NCBI RefSeq assembly: GCF_003096675.1
Contig: NZ_QEKW01000017.1
Coordinates: 33,202-97,201, forward strand
Reading direction: 5' to 3'
Length of the DNA: 64,000 nucleotides
Source of the DNA: Actinomycetospora cinnamomea
Lineage (GTDB): Bacteria > Actinomycetota > Actinomycetes > Mycobacteriales > Pseudonocardiaceae
The stretch's first letter is position 1. Each line of letters begins with the position of its first letter. Of this stretch, positions 6,504 through 14,304 are shown one piece after another. The notes under the pieces were generated by a model. The model had not been told where the DNA came from, did no database searches, and saw only the letters and a list, made by a program, of their open reading frames with translations. Position numbers and translations under genes: made by a program.

Positions 6504-9284
6504 CTAGGGAGATCCCTCGACGAGTTGCCGACGGCGCGTGAACTCCGCCGTCAGCTCGGTGCGGGAGCGGACGCCGAGCTTGCGGTACACGCGGGTGAGG
6601 TGGGCCTCCACGGTCTTGCGGGAGACGAACAGGGCGGAGGCCACCTCGACGTTGCTCAGGCCGTCGGCGACGCCCCGCGCGATCTGGAACTCCTGCGGGG
6701 TCAGGGCGTCGAGCGAGGCCGTCTCCGGGGCGGCCTCGCCGGCCGGTCGGTGCCCGGTGGCGGCGAGCTCGCGGCGGGCCCGCTCGGTCCAGGGGTGGGC
6801 GCCCAGCGCGGCGAACGTCGCCTCGGCGTCGAGCAGCAGCGGACGCGCCGCGCCCGGCCGTCGCCACCGGCGGCGCACCTCGGCGTGGGCGAGGACGGTG
6901 CGGGCACGTTCGTAGGGCGCGACGAGGCGCTCGTGGGTGCGGTGGGCCGCGGCGAACCACGCCTCGGCCTCGTCGTGGTCGTCGGCGAGGAGCCCGCGGC
7001 CCCGCGCCGCCATCGCCTCCGCGTACGCCGACCCCGTGCCCTTCGCGAGCGCGGCCACCCACGCCACCGCGTCCTCGGCGGCGGCCCGGTCGCCGGCGCG
7101 GACCGCCGCGTCGACGAGGTCGCCGGCGAAGGGCACCGCGGTGGCGCACACGACGCCCTGCTCGTCGTACGCGCGGCGGGCCCGGTGCAGGTGGGCGCTC
7201 GCGGTCTCGGGCTCGCCGGCCGCGAGCGCGCCCGCACCCAGGGCCGCGGCGACGTAGGGCCGGAGGCTGTCGACGCCCAGCGGCGCGGACGCCTGCAGCG
7301 CCGCCTCGGCGTGGGCCCGGCACGCCGCCGCGTCGCCGCGCACCCCCTCCACCCGGGCCAGGAAGGTGGTGCCGAAGGCCCTGGTCGGGGTCTGGCCCAG
7401 CTCGTCGGCCCACGCCACGGCCTCGCTGGCGTCGGCGTAGGCGGTGGTCCACCGCCCGCTCCACCAGTCGACCTCCGCCTGCACCCCGAGGGCGAAGGCC
7501 AGCAGGAGAGGCGCGCCGAGCTGCCGTGCCGTCGTGGGGACCGAGCCGAGCAGGCGCCGGGCGTCGTCGAGGCGCTCGAGGGAGCAGGCCGCCTGGGCGC
7601 CCATGACCAGCGGCTGGGCGTCCCACACCGGGTGGGCGTCGGCCGCGTGGGCGACGAGCGCGTCGAGCCGGGCGTGCGCCTCGGGCCAGCGGCCGACCAG
7701 GGCGTGGGCGTGCGCCGTGCCCGCGAGCCCGCCCAGCGTGGCGCCGTCGGCGGCGTGCGCCCGGTCGGCGACCGCCTCCACCTCGTGCAGCCGCCCGGTC
7801 ATCGTCAGGGCGCCCATCGCCTCGACGTAGAGCCGCCCCGCGCGGGCCCCGTCGTGGGGGAGCACCGCCTCGGCCGCCCGCAGCGCCCCGTCGACGGCCC
7901 GCGCCGGGTCCAGCCAGGTCATCGACTGCGCGCGGACCACCGCGACGTCCGCGGTGAAGGCCGGGTCGTCGTGGACGGCCAGCGCCTGCTCGCACCAGGT
8001 GACGGCGAGCGCGGCGGCCCCCGACACCGCCGCGTCGGTGGCGGCGGCGAGGAGGCGCCCGCCGCGGGCGGCGGGGTCGGTCGTGAAGTCGGCCGCCCGG
8101 GCCCGGGCGCGCGCCGCGACGAGCAGCGCCGAGCGCCGCCGGGCCGTGTCGGCGGCCTCGACGAGCCGCTCGGCGACGTCGTCGTCCGGCGCGTCCGCCG
8201 ACTCGGCGAGATACCACACCGCGAGGTCGGGCGGGGCGTGCCGCGCGAGGCCCCGCAGGACGCGCCGGGCCAGGTCGCGGGGCGTGCGGGCCACGAGGAG
8301 CGGGCGCAGGAGGTCGTGGCGCAGGCAGACCTCGTCGCCGTCGCGGCGCACGAGCCGGCGACGCTCGGCGGGGGTCAGGTCCTCGACGGTGAGGTCGAGC
8401 TCGGCGAGGACGGGCTCGAGCTCGTCCCGGCGCGTCGACCGGCTCAGCGCGAGCACGGTCAGGGCCGAGCGGGTGCCCGCCGGCAGCCCGTCGACGGCTG
8501 CCGACCAGGTCCGTTCCAGGGTGGACCCGGGCGGGAGCGCGGTGGCGGCGTCGAGGAGGTCCGGCCCCGCGGTGCGGGCGGTCTCCACGACGGCCAGCGG
8601 GTTGCCCCCGCACCGCTCGACGATGGTCTCGAGCACCGCCGGTGACGTCCGCACCGGCAGGGTGCGGACCAGCTCGCGGCTCTCCTCGCCGGAGAGCGGC
8701 CCGAGCGCGACGGTCGGCAGCCGCCAGATCGCGGGCGGCACCGGCACCTCGTCGCGCACGCCCAGCAGCAGCGCGATCCGCTCCGGCGCCAGGCGGCGCG
8801 CGAGGAACAGCACGACCTGCTGGGACGGCGCGTCGATCCACGGGAAGTCGTCGACGACGACGAGCAGGGACTCCTGGTCGGCGGCCGCGGCGAACGTGCC
8901 GAGGGCGGCGGCGCAGACGGCCAGCGGGCTCGCGACCGTGCCGGAGCGCAGGGAGAGGGCGATCTCGAGCGCCTCCCGCTGCGCGTCGGGCAGCTCGCGG
9001 GCGCACTCCATGATCGGCAGCAGCAGGTCCGCGGCCGCGGCGAACGGCAGCTCCGCCTCGCCCTCCAGGCCGGCGGTGCGCAGGACCCGCCGCGACGACT
9101 CCGCGGCGACCTCGTCGAGCAGCGTCGTCTTCCCGCTGCCCGGCTCCCCGGCGAGGACGGTGACGGTGCCGTCGCGCCGGTGTGGGTCGGCGCTCGCGGC
9201 GAGCTGCGCCCGCTCGCCCACGCGCCCGACGATGGACGGTCGACCCTGCGGGCGATCGAACACGTGGCCCCCTCTCCGGTGCAC
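6504..9284 (-). CDS. Large ATP-binding LuxR-family (LAL) transcriptional regulator
   Basis: This 926-residue regulator of the LAL class combines an N-terminal AAA ATPase (STAND-type), a long alpha-helical sensor region and a C-terminal LuxR helix-turn-helix. The Walker A motif GEPGSGKT is at 46-53, and the Walker B-like strand LLVVVDDFPWIDAPS is near 140-155. The middle 500 residues are alanine-rich helical repeats of TPR type. The C-terminus LTPQEFQIARGVADGLSNVEVA...SRKTVEAHLTRVYRKLGVRSR is a standard LuxR DNA-binding domain. LAL proteins usually activate neighbouring catabolic or biosynthetic genes in response to an inducer; here the nearest gene, the VOC protein, is a possible target. A TAACGT -10-like hexamer lies upstream on the minus strand at 9360-9365. 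Confidence 0.95.
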   Translation of the reverse strand: MHRRGGHVFDRPQGRPSIVGRVGERAQLAASADPHRRDGTVTVLAGEPGSGKTTLLDEVAAESSRRVLRTAGLEGEAELPFAAAADLLLPIMECARELPDAQREALEIALSLRSGTVASPLAVCAAALGTFAAAADQESLLVVVDDFPWIDAPSQQVVLFLARRLAPERIALLLGVRDEVPVPPAIWRLPTVALGPLSGEESRELVRTLPVRTSPAVLETIVERCGGNPLAVVETARTAGPDLLDAATALPPGSTLERTWSAAVDGLPAGTRSALTVLALSRSTRRDELEPVLAELDLTVEDLTPAERRRLVRRDGDEVCLRHDLLRPLLVARTPRDLARRVLRGLARHAPPDLAVWYLAESADAPDDDVAERLVEAADTARRRSALLVAARARARAADFTTDPAARGGRLLAAATDAAVSGAAALAVTWCEQALAVHDDPAFTADVAVVRAQSMTWLDPARAVDGALRAAEAVLPHDGARAGRLYVEAMGALTMTGRLHEVEAVADRAHAADGATLGGLAGTAHAHALVGRWPEAHARLDALVAHAADAHPVWDAQPLVMGAQAACSLERLDDARRLLGSVPTTARQLGAPLLLAFALGVQAEVDWWSGRWTTAYADASEAVAWADELGQTPTRAFGTTFLARVEGVRGDAAACRAHAEAALQASAPLGVDSLRPYVAAALGAGALAAGEPETASAHLHRARRAYDEQGVVCATAVPFAGDLVDAAVRAGDRAAAEDAVAWVAALAKGTGSAYAEAMAARGRGLLADDHDEAEAWFAAAHRTHERLVAPYERARTVLAHAEVRRRWRRPGAARPLLLDAEATFAALGAHPWTERARRELAATGHRPAGEAAPETASLDALTPQEFQIARGVADGLSNVEVASALFVSRKTVEAHLTRVYRKLGVRSRTELTAEFTRRRQLVEGSP

Positions 9285-9436
9285 ATTCTTCCGGGAGGGG
9301 TCCCGGCTCGGGCGACCGGACGGCCGAGCGCACGTGGCTTGCCACCGACGCCCGCGGTGACGTTAGAGGTTGAGCTCGGCGGAGTCCGTCGTCCGTGGCG
9401 CTCGGGCGGACGTCTTGAAGGTCCACCCGTACGCGA

Positions 9437-10093
9437 TCAGCCAGCTCGGACGGCGTGTGGACGGACCGCGAGAAGGTCGTAGCGCACAGCCAGCGAGGTG
9501 GCCTCTAGACGAGAGTGCACCCCGAGCTTGTAGAGGATCGACTGGACATGACTCCGTACGGTCACCGTGCCGATGCCGAGGCGTGCGGAGATCTGCGCGG
9601 TGCTCACTCCGTCTAGGAGCAGTTCAAGGCACTGCCACTCCCGCGCGGTCAGCTCGTTGGCAAGGCGCTGAACCTCGGCGGCTTCTGATCTGCCGGCGGT
9701 CAGCGGCCGCGGGATGTTGATGACGACCTCGCCCGAACGCACCCGGCGCAGCGACTGGAGCAGCGTGTCGAGCGCGGAGCTCGTGTGGAGATAGGCGTTG
9801 GCACCGGCACCAAGAGCCACCTCGACAGAAGATCGCCGATGATCGGAGCTCACGAGGATGATCGCGGTTCCAGGGCCCGCCCGACGTAAGCGTCGGACGA
9901 GGGATCCGGGCTCCTGCTCCCGGTCGGAGAGGTGGTCGGCAAGGACCATGCGGGGCCGGTGCGAGCTCACCGCGTCCACGAGGAGATCGTGTCGTGCGGG
10001 CGCGCACACCACCCGGTAGCCGTGATCGGTCAGGACTGAGCCCAACAAGTCGGTGAAGAGCGCGCGCTCGCCGCTCATCACGATGTCGACCAT
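9437..10093 (-). CDS. LuxR-type regulator with atypical receiver domain
   Basis: A 218-residue NarL/FixJ-style protein with a receiver-like N-terminus (1-120) and a LuxR helix-turn-helix at the C-terminus (ELTAREWQCLELLLDGVSTAQISARLGIGTVTVRSHVQSILYKLGV). The receiver lacks the acidic pair after strand one (IVMSGERAL), and the switch Lys is replaced by His (AYLHTSS). A central Asp remains (LADH). It may therefore work without classical phosphorylation. The ATG at 10093 (MVDIVMSG) gives the family length. It is divergent from another LuxR regulator across a 205-bp intergenic region and stands next to the exopolysaccharide operon, which it may control (inference). Confidence 0.88.
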   Translation of the reverse strand: MVDIVMSGERALFTDLLGSVLTDHGYRVVCAPARHDLLVDAVSSHRPRMVLADHLSDREQEPGSLVRRLRRAGPGTAIILVSSDHRRSSVEVALGAGANAYLHTSSALDTLLQSLRRVRSGEVVINIPRPLTAGRSEAAEVQRLANELTAREWQCLELLLDGVSTAQISARLGIGTVTVRSHVQSILYKLGVHSRLEATSLAVRYDLLAVRPHAVRAG

Positions 10094-10284
10094 CCCGTGC
10101 CCCCTGTTTGGCCGTCCCTGTACCACCCGGAGCGTCGCGCGCTCACCCGTACGAGTGATCCAGACTGGCGGCACTCGGTGGGACAGGGCAAGACAAAAAG
10201 TGATGATTTCAACGTGCCCGCGAGTCGCTCCGTCCCGGTTCCGAGGTCCAACATCTTGAGGAGGACTCACCGCCCTCGTTCTCC

Positions 10285-10290
10285 TAGCTT
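10285..10290 (+). promoter_or_regulatory. -10-like hexamer giving a probably leaderless mRNA
   Basis: TAGCTT ends 8 nt before the ATG at 10299, which has no Shine-Dalgarno sequence. Transcription would therefore start at or next to the A of the start codon. The same CCTAG context recurs at 4776, 11113, 35956 and, as CCTAA, at 42741. Confidence 0.4.
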
Positions 10291-10298
10291 CCGCGAGC

Positions 10299-11063
10299 AT
10301 GGCTTCGATCCGAGTCCTCCTCGTCGCGGACCGCCTTCTGTGTGACCTCCTCACCTCGCAACTAGGGCATCGTCGGGAGACCGCCGTCGTCGGTCAGTGT
10401 CGAGGGGACGAGCGGTGGGTGCTGGTGGCGACGAGCCGCGCTGTGGACGTGCTCGTGCTCGATCTCGGTTCAATCCCGTCCACGTGGCCGGGCCTGGTAA
10501 CGGAGCTCCGGGACCTAAGCCCCGCCGTCCGTGTCGTCACGATCGGAGCCGAGCGTGACGACGCCTCGGCTGTCGCCGCGGCGCGGGCGGGTGCTCATGG
10601 ATGGCTCCTGCCGGGCGGCGGGGTCACGGCACTGGTCGACGCCGTGGTGGCGGTCCACCGCGGTGCGGCGGTCTATCCGCCGGGCCAGCTCGCGGGGGTT
10701 CTCGAGGCCCTCCGCGCCGACGTGACCCGCGCCGAACAGCCTTCTGGGCGCTTCACCTCGCTCACAATCCGCGAGCTCGAGGTACTGCGAGGTCTCGTCG
10801 AGGGCTACCCGGCGCGCGAGCTGGCCGAGCAACTCGGACTCGCCGTGAACACCATCCGCACCCATACGAACAGGATCTTCCGAAAGCTCGGCGTACATGG
10901 ACGGCTCGAGGCCGTGCGCCTCGCGCGCGCCGAGGGCCTGGCTCCGACGCGCGGGGAGGGGCGCCCCCCGCATCGTGGTCGCCTTCAGCCCTCGGTGATC
11001 GTCGGACCGCCGCCAACAGCGCCTCTGTCGCTCATTCGGCCCAGTGTTGACCCTGAATCCTGA
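10299..11063 (+). CDS. LuxR-type regulator with atypical receiver domain
   Basis: This 254-residue protein has the receiver-plus-LuxR layout. The receiver starts IRVLLVADRLLC with only one acidic residue in the usual pair. It keeps a phosphoacceptor-like Asp in VLVLDLGS but replaces the conserved Lys region with GWLLPGGG, so phosphorylation-dependent switching is doubtful. The C-terminal helix-turn-helix is complete (SLTIRELEVLRGLVEGYPARELAEQ...NTIRTHTNRIFRKLGV), and a proline-rich tail of about 40 residues follows. It is transcribed divergently from the similar regulator at 9437-10093 and codirectionally with the exopolysaccharide operon, which begins 184 nt later, so it is a good candidate regulator of that operon. 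Confidence 0.88.
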   Translation: MASIRVLLVADRLLCDLLTSQLGHRRETAVVGQCRGDERWVLVATSRAVDVLVLDLGSIPSTWPGLVTELRDLSPAVRVVTIGAERDDASAVAAARAGAHGWLLPGGGVTALVDAVVAVHRGAAVYPPGQLAGVLEALRADVTRAEQPSGRFTSLTIRELEVLRGLVEGYPARELAEQLGLAVNTIRTHTNRIFRKLGVHGRLEAVRLARAEGLAPTRGEGRPPHRGRLQPSVIVGPPPTAPLSLIRPSVDPES

Positions 11064-11112
11064 CTACTTGAGCTGCTGCGTCGTGACGTTCCGTCGTCGA
11101 GCAGCGAACTCC

Positions 11113-11118
11113 TAGCGT
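11113..11118 (+). promoter_or_regulatory. Probable -10 of the exopolysaccharide operon
   Basis: TAGCGT in the context CTCCTAGCGTC matches the TANNNT -10 consensus and the recurring context seen at several other transcription units here. It would give an untranslated leader of about 120 nt before the GTG at 11248. Confidence 0.4.
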
Positions 11119-11247
11119 CGGAGCGGCCGAGACCCACGAGCCCGACGCGGGACCAGCGCCGACCGCCCGCTCCCGACCCGAGCCATGAGCGACCGCATCC
11201 GCTCGGTTGCTCATCCGCGTCAAGCACGTCACTCCGACGGAGGAATC

Positions 11248-12144
11248 GTGACCATCCATCACCCCGACGACGTGGTCGTCACGCCACCACGCCCGCCGGA
11301 GCGCGTCCCTGCGTCCGCCCCCGTTCCTCGGGACGTCGTGGCTGGCGAGCTCCACAAGTTCTCGGACGGAGGGCTGCCCGCCGGCCCGGTCTCCCTCATC
11401 GTCCCGACCAAGAACGAGGCGGCGAACATCGCGTTCGTCCTGGAGCAGGTCCCGCCCTGCGTCGACGAGATCGTGCTCGTCGACGGTCACTCCACCGACG
11501 CGACCATCGTCACCGCTCGCTCTGCGCGACCCGACATCCGTGTCGTGCACCAGGAGGGCACCGGGAAGGGCGACGCGCTCCGGGCAGGCTTCCTCGCCGC
11601 CAAGGGCGACATCGTCGTGATGATCGACGCCGACGGCAGCATGGCTCCGCAGGAGATCCCGCACTACCTGTACTTCCTCGGCAACGGCTATGACTTCGTC
11701 AAGGGGTCGCGATTCATGGGCGGTGGCGGGTCCCGCGACATCACCTGGCTCCGCCGTACGGGTAACCGAGCCCTCCTGGGCATGGTCAACCACCTCCACC
11801 ACGTCCTGCTCACCGACCTCTGCTACGGCTACGTCGCCTTCCACCGCCGCTATCTCGACTACCTCGATCTGAGTCGTCCCGGCTTCGAGGTCGAGACTCA
11901 GCTGACGCTGTCCGCGCTCCGTGCAGGTCTCCGGATCGCCGAGGTGCCGAGCTGGGAGATGCCCCGCCGGCACGGCGTCTCCAACCTGAAGACGTTCCGG
12001 GACGGCTCCCGGGTTCTGCGAACGGTGCTCCGCGACGTCGACTCGGGAATGAGCGGCCGCGTGCTGCAGGGACTCCGTCGGCAGCTCCACGCCACCCGCT
12101 CTGACGAGCTCGCGCCGCAGGTCAGGTCCGAGGTGGCCACGTGA
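11248..12144 (+). CDS. Glycosyltransferase family 2 (dolichol-phosphate-mannosyltransferase-like)
   Basis: This 298-residue GT-A glycosyltransferase probably transfers a sugar from a nucleotide donor to a polyprenyl-phosphate or a growing glycan. The motifs run in the expected order: VSLIVPTKNEAANI, the strand LVDGHSTDAT, the metal-binding DADGS and the late VPSWEMPRRHGVSNL block of the DPM1-like branch. There is no C-terminal membrane pair. The GTG at 11248 is preceded by a good GGAGG ribosome site, which favours it over the ATG at 11185. It is the first gene of an operon whose first five members overlap one another by GTGA. Confidence 0.92.
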   Translation: MTIHHPDDVVVTPPRPPERVPASAPVPRDVVAGELHKFSDGGLPAGPVSLIVPTKNEAANIAFVLEQVPPCVDEIVLVDGHSTDATIVTARSARPDIRVVHQEGTGKGDALRAGFLAAKGDIVVMIDADGSMAPQEIPHYLYFLGNGYDFVKGSRFMGGGGSRDITWLRRTGNRALLGMVNHLHHVLLTDLCYGYVAFHRRYLDYLDLSRPGFEVETQLTLSALRAGLRIAEVPSWEMPRRHGVSNLKTFRDGSRVLRTVLRDVDSGMSGRVLQGLRRQLHATRSDELAPQVRSEVAT

Positions 12145-12566
12145 CGCAGCGCTCTCGGGGTCGCGCCACGGCAAGGCCCCGCCGGACGGTCCTCAGCGTC
12201 ACGAGTGCGCTGGTCGCGCTCGTACTCGGCGTGTCAGTGGGCGCAGGTCACGATGGCCATTCGCTCGCGGTGATCCTCGTCGTCCTCCTGGTGCCGGCCG
12301 CCGCGGTGTGGGTGCCGACCCGCCGGCTCGAACCACTGCCTCGTGCCGTACTGACGCTCGGTGCGGTCCTGGTCCTCAACACCCTCGTCGCCGAGCTGAT
12401 GCTCGCTGTCGGTGCCTGGTCGATCACGGGCGGTGTTGTGGTCGTGACCGGCGTCAGCGTCATGGTCTGGATCGGGCTGGAGATCGGCTCTGGGAGCGGG
12501 GAGCCGATCCGCAGCGCTTCGCCGGACGCCCTGTGCCTTCCGCCCTCAACGAAGGAGATGTCGTGA
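12141..12566 (+). CDS. Small four-helix membrane protein of the exopolysaccharide operon
   Basis: A 141-residue polytopic protein of unknown function. Four hydrophobic segments are visible at about 17-36, 41-59, 69-91 and 97-116, preceded by a basic N-terminus (QRSRGRATARPRR) that should stay in the cytoplasm. It starts with GTG overlapping the upstream glycosyltransferase stop and ends overlapping the next glycosyltransferase start, so it is translated as part of the set. It may anchor or organise the glycan assembly complex, but the sequence gives no direct sign of that. Confidence 0.75.
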   Translation: MTQRSRGRATARPRRTVLSVTSALVALVLGVSVGAGHDGHSLAVILVVLLVPAAAVWVPTRRLEPLPRAVLTLGAVLVLNTLVAELMLAVGAWSITGGVVVVTGVSVMVWIGLEIGSGSGEPIRSASPDALCLPPSTKEMS

Positions 12567-13501
12567 CGCCTTCTGTCTCGGTGGTCATCTGCGCCTACAC
12601 CGAGCAGCGTTGGGATGACGTCCTGGCCGCGGTCGCATCGGTGCAGGCGCAGAGCCTCGATCCGCACGAGCTGATCGTCGTGATCGACCACAATGCCGAT
12701 CTGCACGCCCGACTCGCGCGGGCTCTGCCGGACGCCATCGTGATCGAGAACCAGGAGGCTCGCGGCCTTTCCGGAGGGAAGAACACCGGGGTCGCGGCCG
12801 CGACGGGTGAAGTCGTCGCGTTCCTCGACGACGACGCCGTCGCCGGACCGGAATGGCTGCGGACCTTCGCCGAGGGCTACGCCGATCCTGAGGTCTTCGG
12901 GGTCGGGGGGCTGACTTTGCCGTGGTGGGCCACCGAGCGGCCGCGCTGGTTCCCGGAGGAGTTCGACTGGGTGGTCGGGTGCACCTTCACCGGTCGTGAC
13001 CCGGGCCGGGTGCGCAACCTCCTCGGCGGCAACGCTTCGTTCCGGCGCGTCGCGTTCGCCCTCGCCGGCGGGTTCCCGACGCACATCGGTCGTACCTCGG
13101 CTCGCGAGCGACCGCTGGGGTGCGAGGAGACCGAGTTCTGCATCCGTCTCGCCACCCGCCGGCCGGGAGCACGATTCGTCTACGACCCTCGGGCGGTCAT
13201 CTGGCACCGCGTACCGGTGGCGCGGCAGGAGTTCCGTTATTTCCGCTCCCGCTGCTACGCCGAGGGACTTTCCAAGGCACTGGTCACACGCAGCGTCGGA
13301 GTCGCGAACGGTCTCTCGGTCGAGCGGCGCTACGCGACCGCAATCCTGGGTAGAGGCGTCGCTCGAGGGATGCTCGCCGCCTGGCGAGGTGACCCTGCGG
13401 GGCTGCGTCGCTCGGGCGCCATCACGGCGGGCTTGTTGTCCACCACGACCGGCTACGCCGTGGGGACCTTCCGCGGGCTGACGGCGGGAACGTCGAGGTG
13501 A
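12563..13501 (+). CDS. Glycosyltransferase family 2
   Basis: A 312-residue GT-A family 2 enzyme. VSVVICAYTEQRW begins strand one, GGKNTGVAAATGEVVAFLDDDAV contains the DDD metal site, and GCEETEFCIRL is the ED-type catalytic region seen in polymer-elongating GT2 enzymes. The C-terminal 90 residues include the alpha-helical part RGMLAAWRGDP and a short hydrophobic stretch. The GTG at 12563 has a GAAGGAG ribosome site and overlaps the preceding stop, giving the normal family length. It probably adds one residue of the repeating unit of the exopolysaccharide; the sugar is unknown. Confidence 0.93.
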   Translation: MTPSVSVVICAYTEQRWDDVLAAVASVQAQSLDPHELIVVIDHNADLHARLARALPDAIVIENQEARGLSGGKNTGVAAATGEVVAFLDDDAVAGPEWLRTFAEGYADPEVFGVGGLTLPWWATERPRWFPEEFDWVVGCTFTGRDPGRVRNLLGGNASFRRVAFALAGGFPTHIGRTSARERPLGCEETEFCIRLATRRPGARFVYDPRAVIWHRVPVARQEFRYFRSRCYAEGLSKALVTRSVGVANGLSVERRYATAILGRGVARGMLAAWRGDPAGLRRSGAITAGLLSTTTGYAVGTFRGLTAGTSR

Positions 13502-14304
13502 TCGCGCTGGTTCGTCCGGTACCGGTCCTCATGTACCACTCGGTGGCCCGACGTCCCACGGCCGGGACGCGGGCGCTGTCGGTGGATCCCAGGCACTTCG
13601 CCGAGCAGCTCGACCATCTTGAGCGCGAGGGGTTCACCACCATGACCCTCGAGGAACTCCGGTCCGCACGTCGTGAGGCGACGGAGATACCGGAGCGCCC
13701 GGTAGTCCTGACCTTTGACGACGGCTATGCCGACTTCCACGAAGTGGTGCTGCCGTTGCTCGCCGACCACGCGGCGACCGCAACCCTCTTCGTGACGACC
13801 GGTTGGGTGGCCGACGCCGGTCGCCAGGCGGCCGGTACACCCCTGGATCGCACCGTGAGCTGGAGCCAGGTCGACGAGTGCGCTGCCGCCGGGATCGAGA
13901 TCGGTGCGCACAGCCACAGTCACGCCCAGCTCGACCAACTGGGCCACAGCGCCCTGCGCGACGAGCTGCGTCGCAGCAAGACCCTCCTGGAGGACAGGCT
14001 CGGCCGGGAGGTCCCGCACCTGGCCTATCCCTACGGCTACTCCAGCGCCCGCGTCCGTAGGGCCGTGTACGACGCCGGCTACCGGCAGGCTGCTTCGGTC
14101 GCGAACACCGCTGCCCGCGCCACCGCGAACCCGCTCGCGGTCCCCCGCCTGACGATCAAGCGCACCACCGACATCGGGACCTTCGCGCGTGTGGTGCGCG
14201 GTCAGCACCTACCCCGGATCTTCTGGCGGGAGCGGACGTTGACCGCCGGCTACTCGCTGGTGCGGCGATCCCGGTACCTCGCGACAGCTGTGCGTACATC
14301 GTGA
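13498..14304 (+). CDS. Polysaccharide deacetylase (NodB, CE4)
   Basis: This 268-residue carbohydrate esterase family 4 protein removes N- or O-acetyl groups from glycans. The NodB motifs are plain: TFDDGY with the catalytic and metal-binding Asp pair near residue 75, HSHSHAQL supplying the metal-binding histidines near 138, and the later AYPYGY block. No signal peptide is visible at the N-terminus (MIALVRPVPVLMYHSV), so it may act on cytoplasmic or membrane-linked intermediates, or be exported in another way. It lies in the GTGA-overlapped run of the exopolysaccharide operon, directly before the flippase-fusion gene, consistent with deacetylation during assembly. Confidence 0.93.
   Translation: MIALVRPVPVLMYHSVARRPTAGTRALSVDPRHFAEQLDHLEREGFTTMTLEELRSARREATEIPERPVVLTFDDGYADFHEVVLPLLADHAATATLFVTTGWVADAGRQAAGTPLDRTVSWSQVDECAAAGIEIGAHSHSHAQLDQLGHSALRDELRRSKTLLEDRLGREVPHLAYPYGYSSARVRRAVYDAGYRQAASVANTAARATANPLAVPRLTIKRTTDIGTFARVVRGQHLPRIFWRERTLTAGYSLVRRSRYLATAVRTS

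Noticed and set aside
5613..8645. Long plus-strand frame opposite the LAL regulator
   Set aside because: Its composition is that of an antisense shadow; the minus strand has full family motifs.
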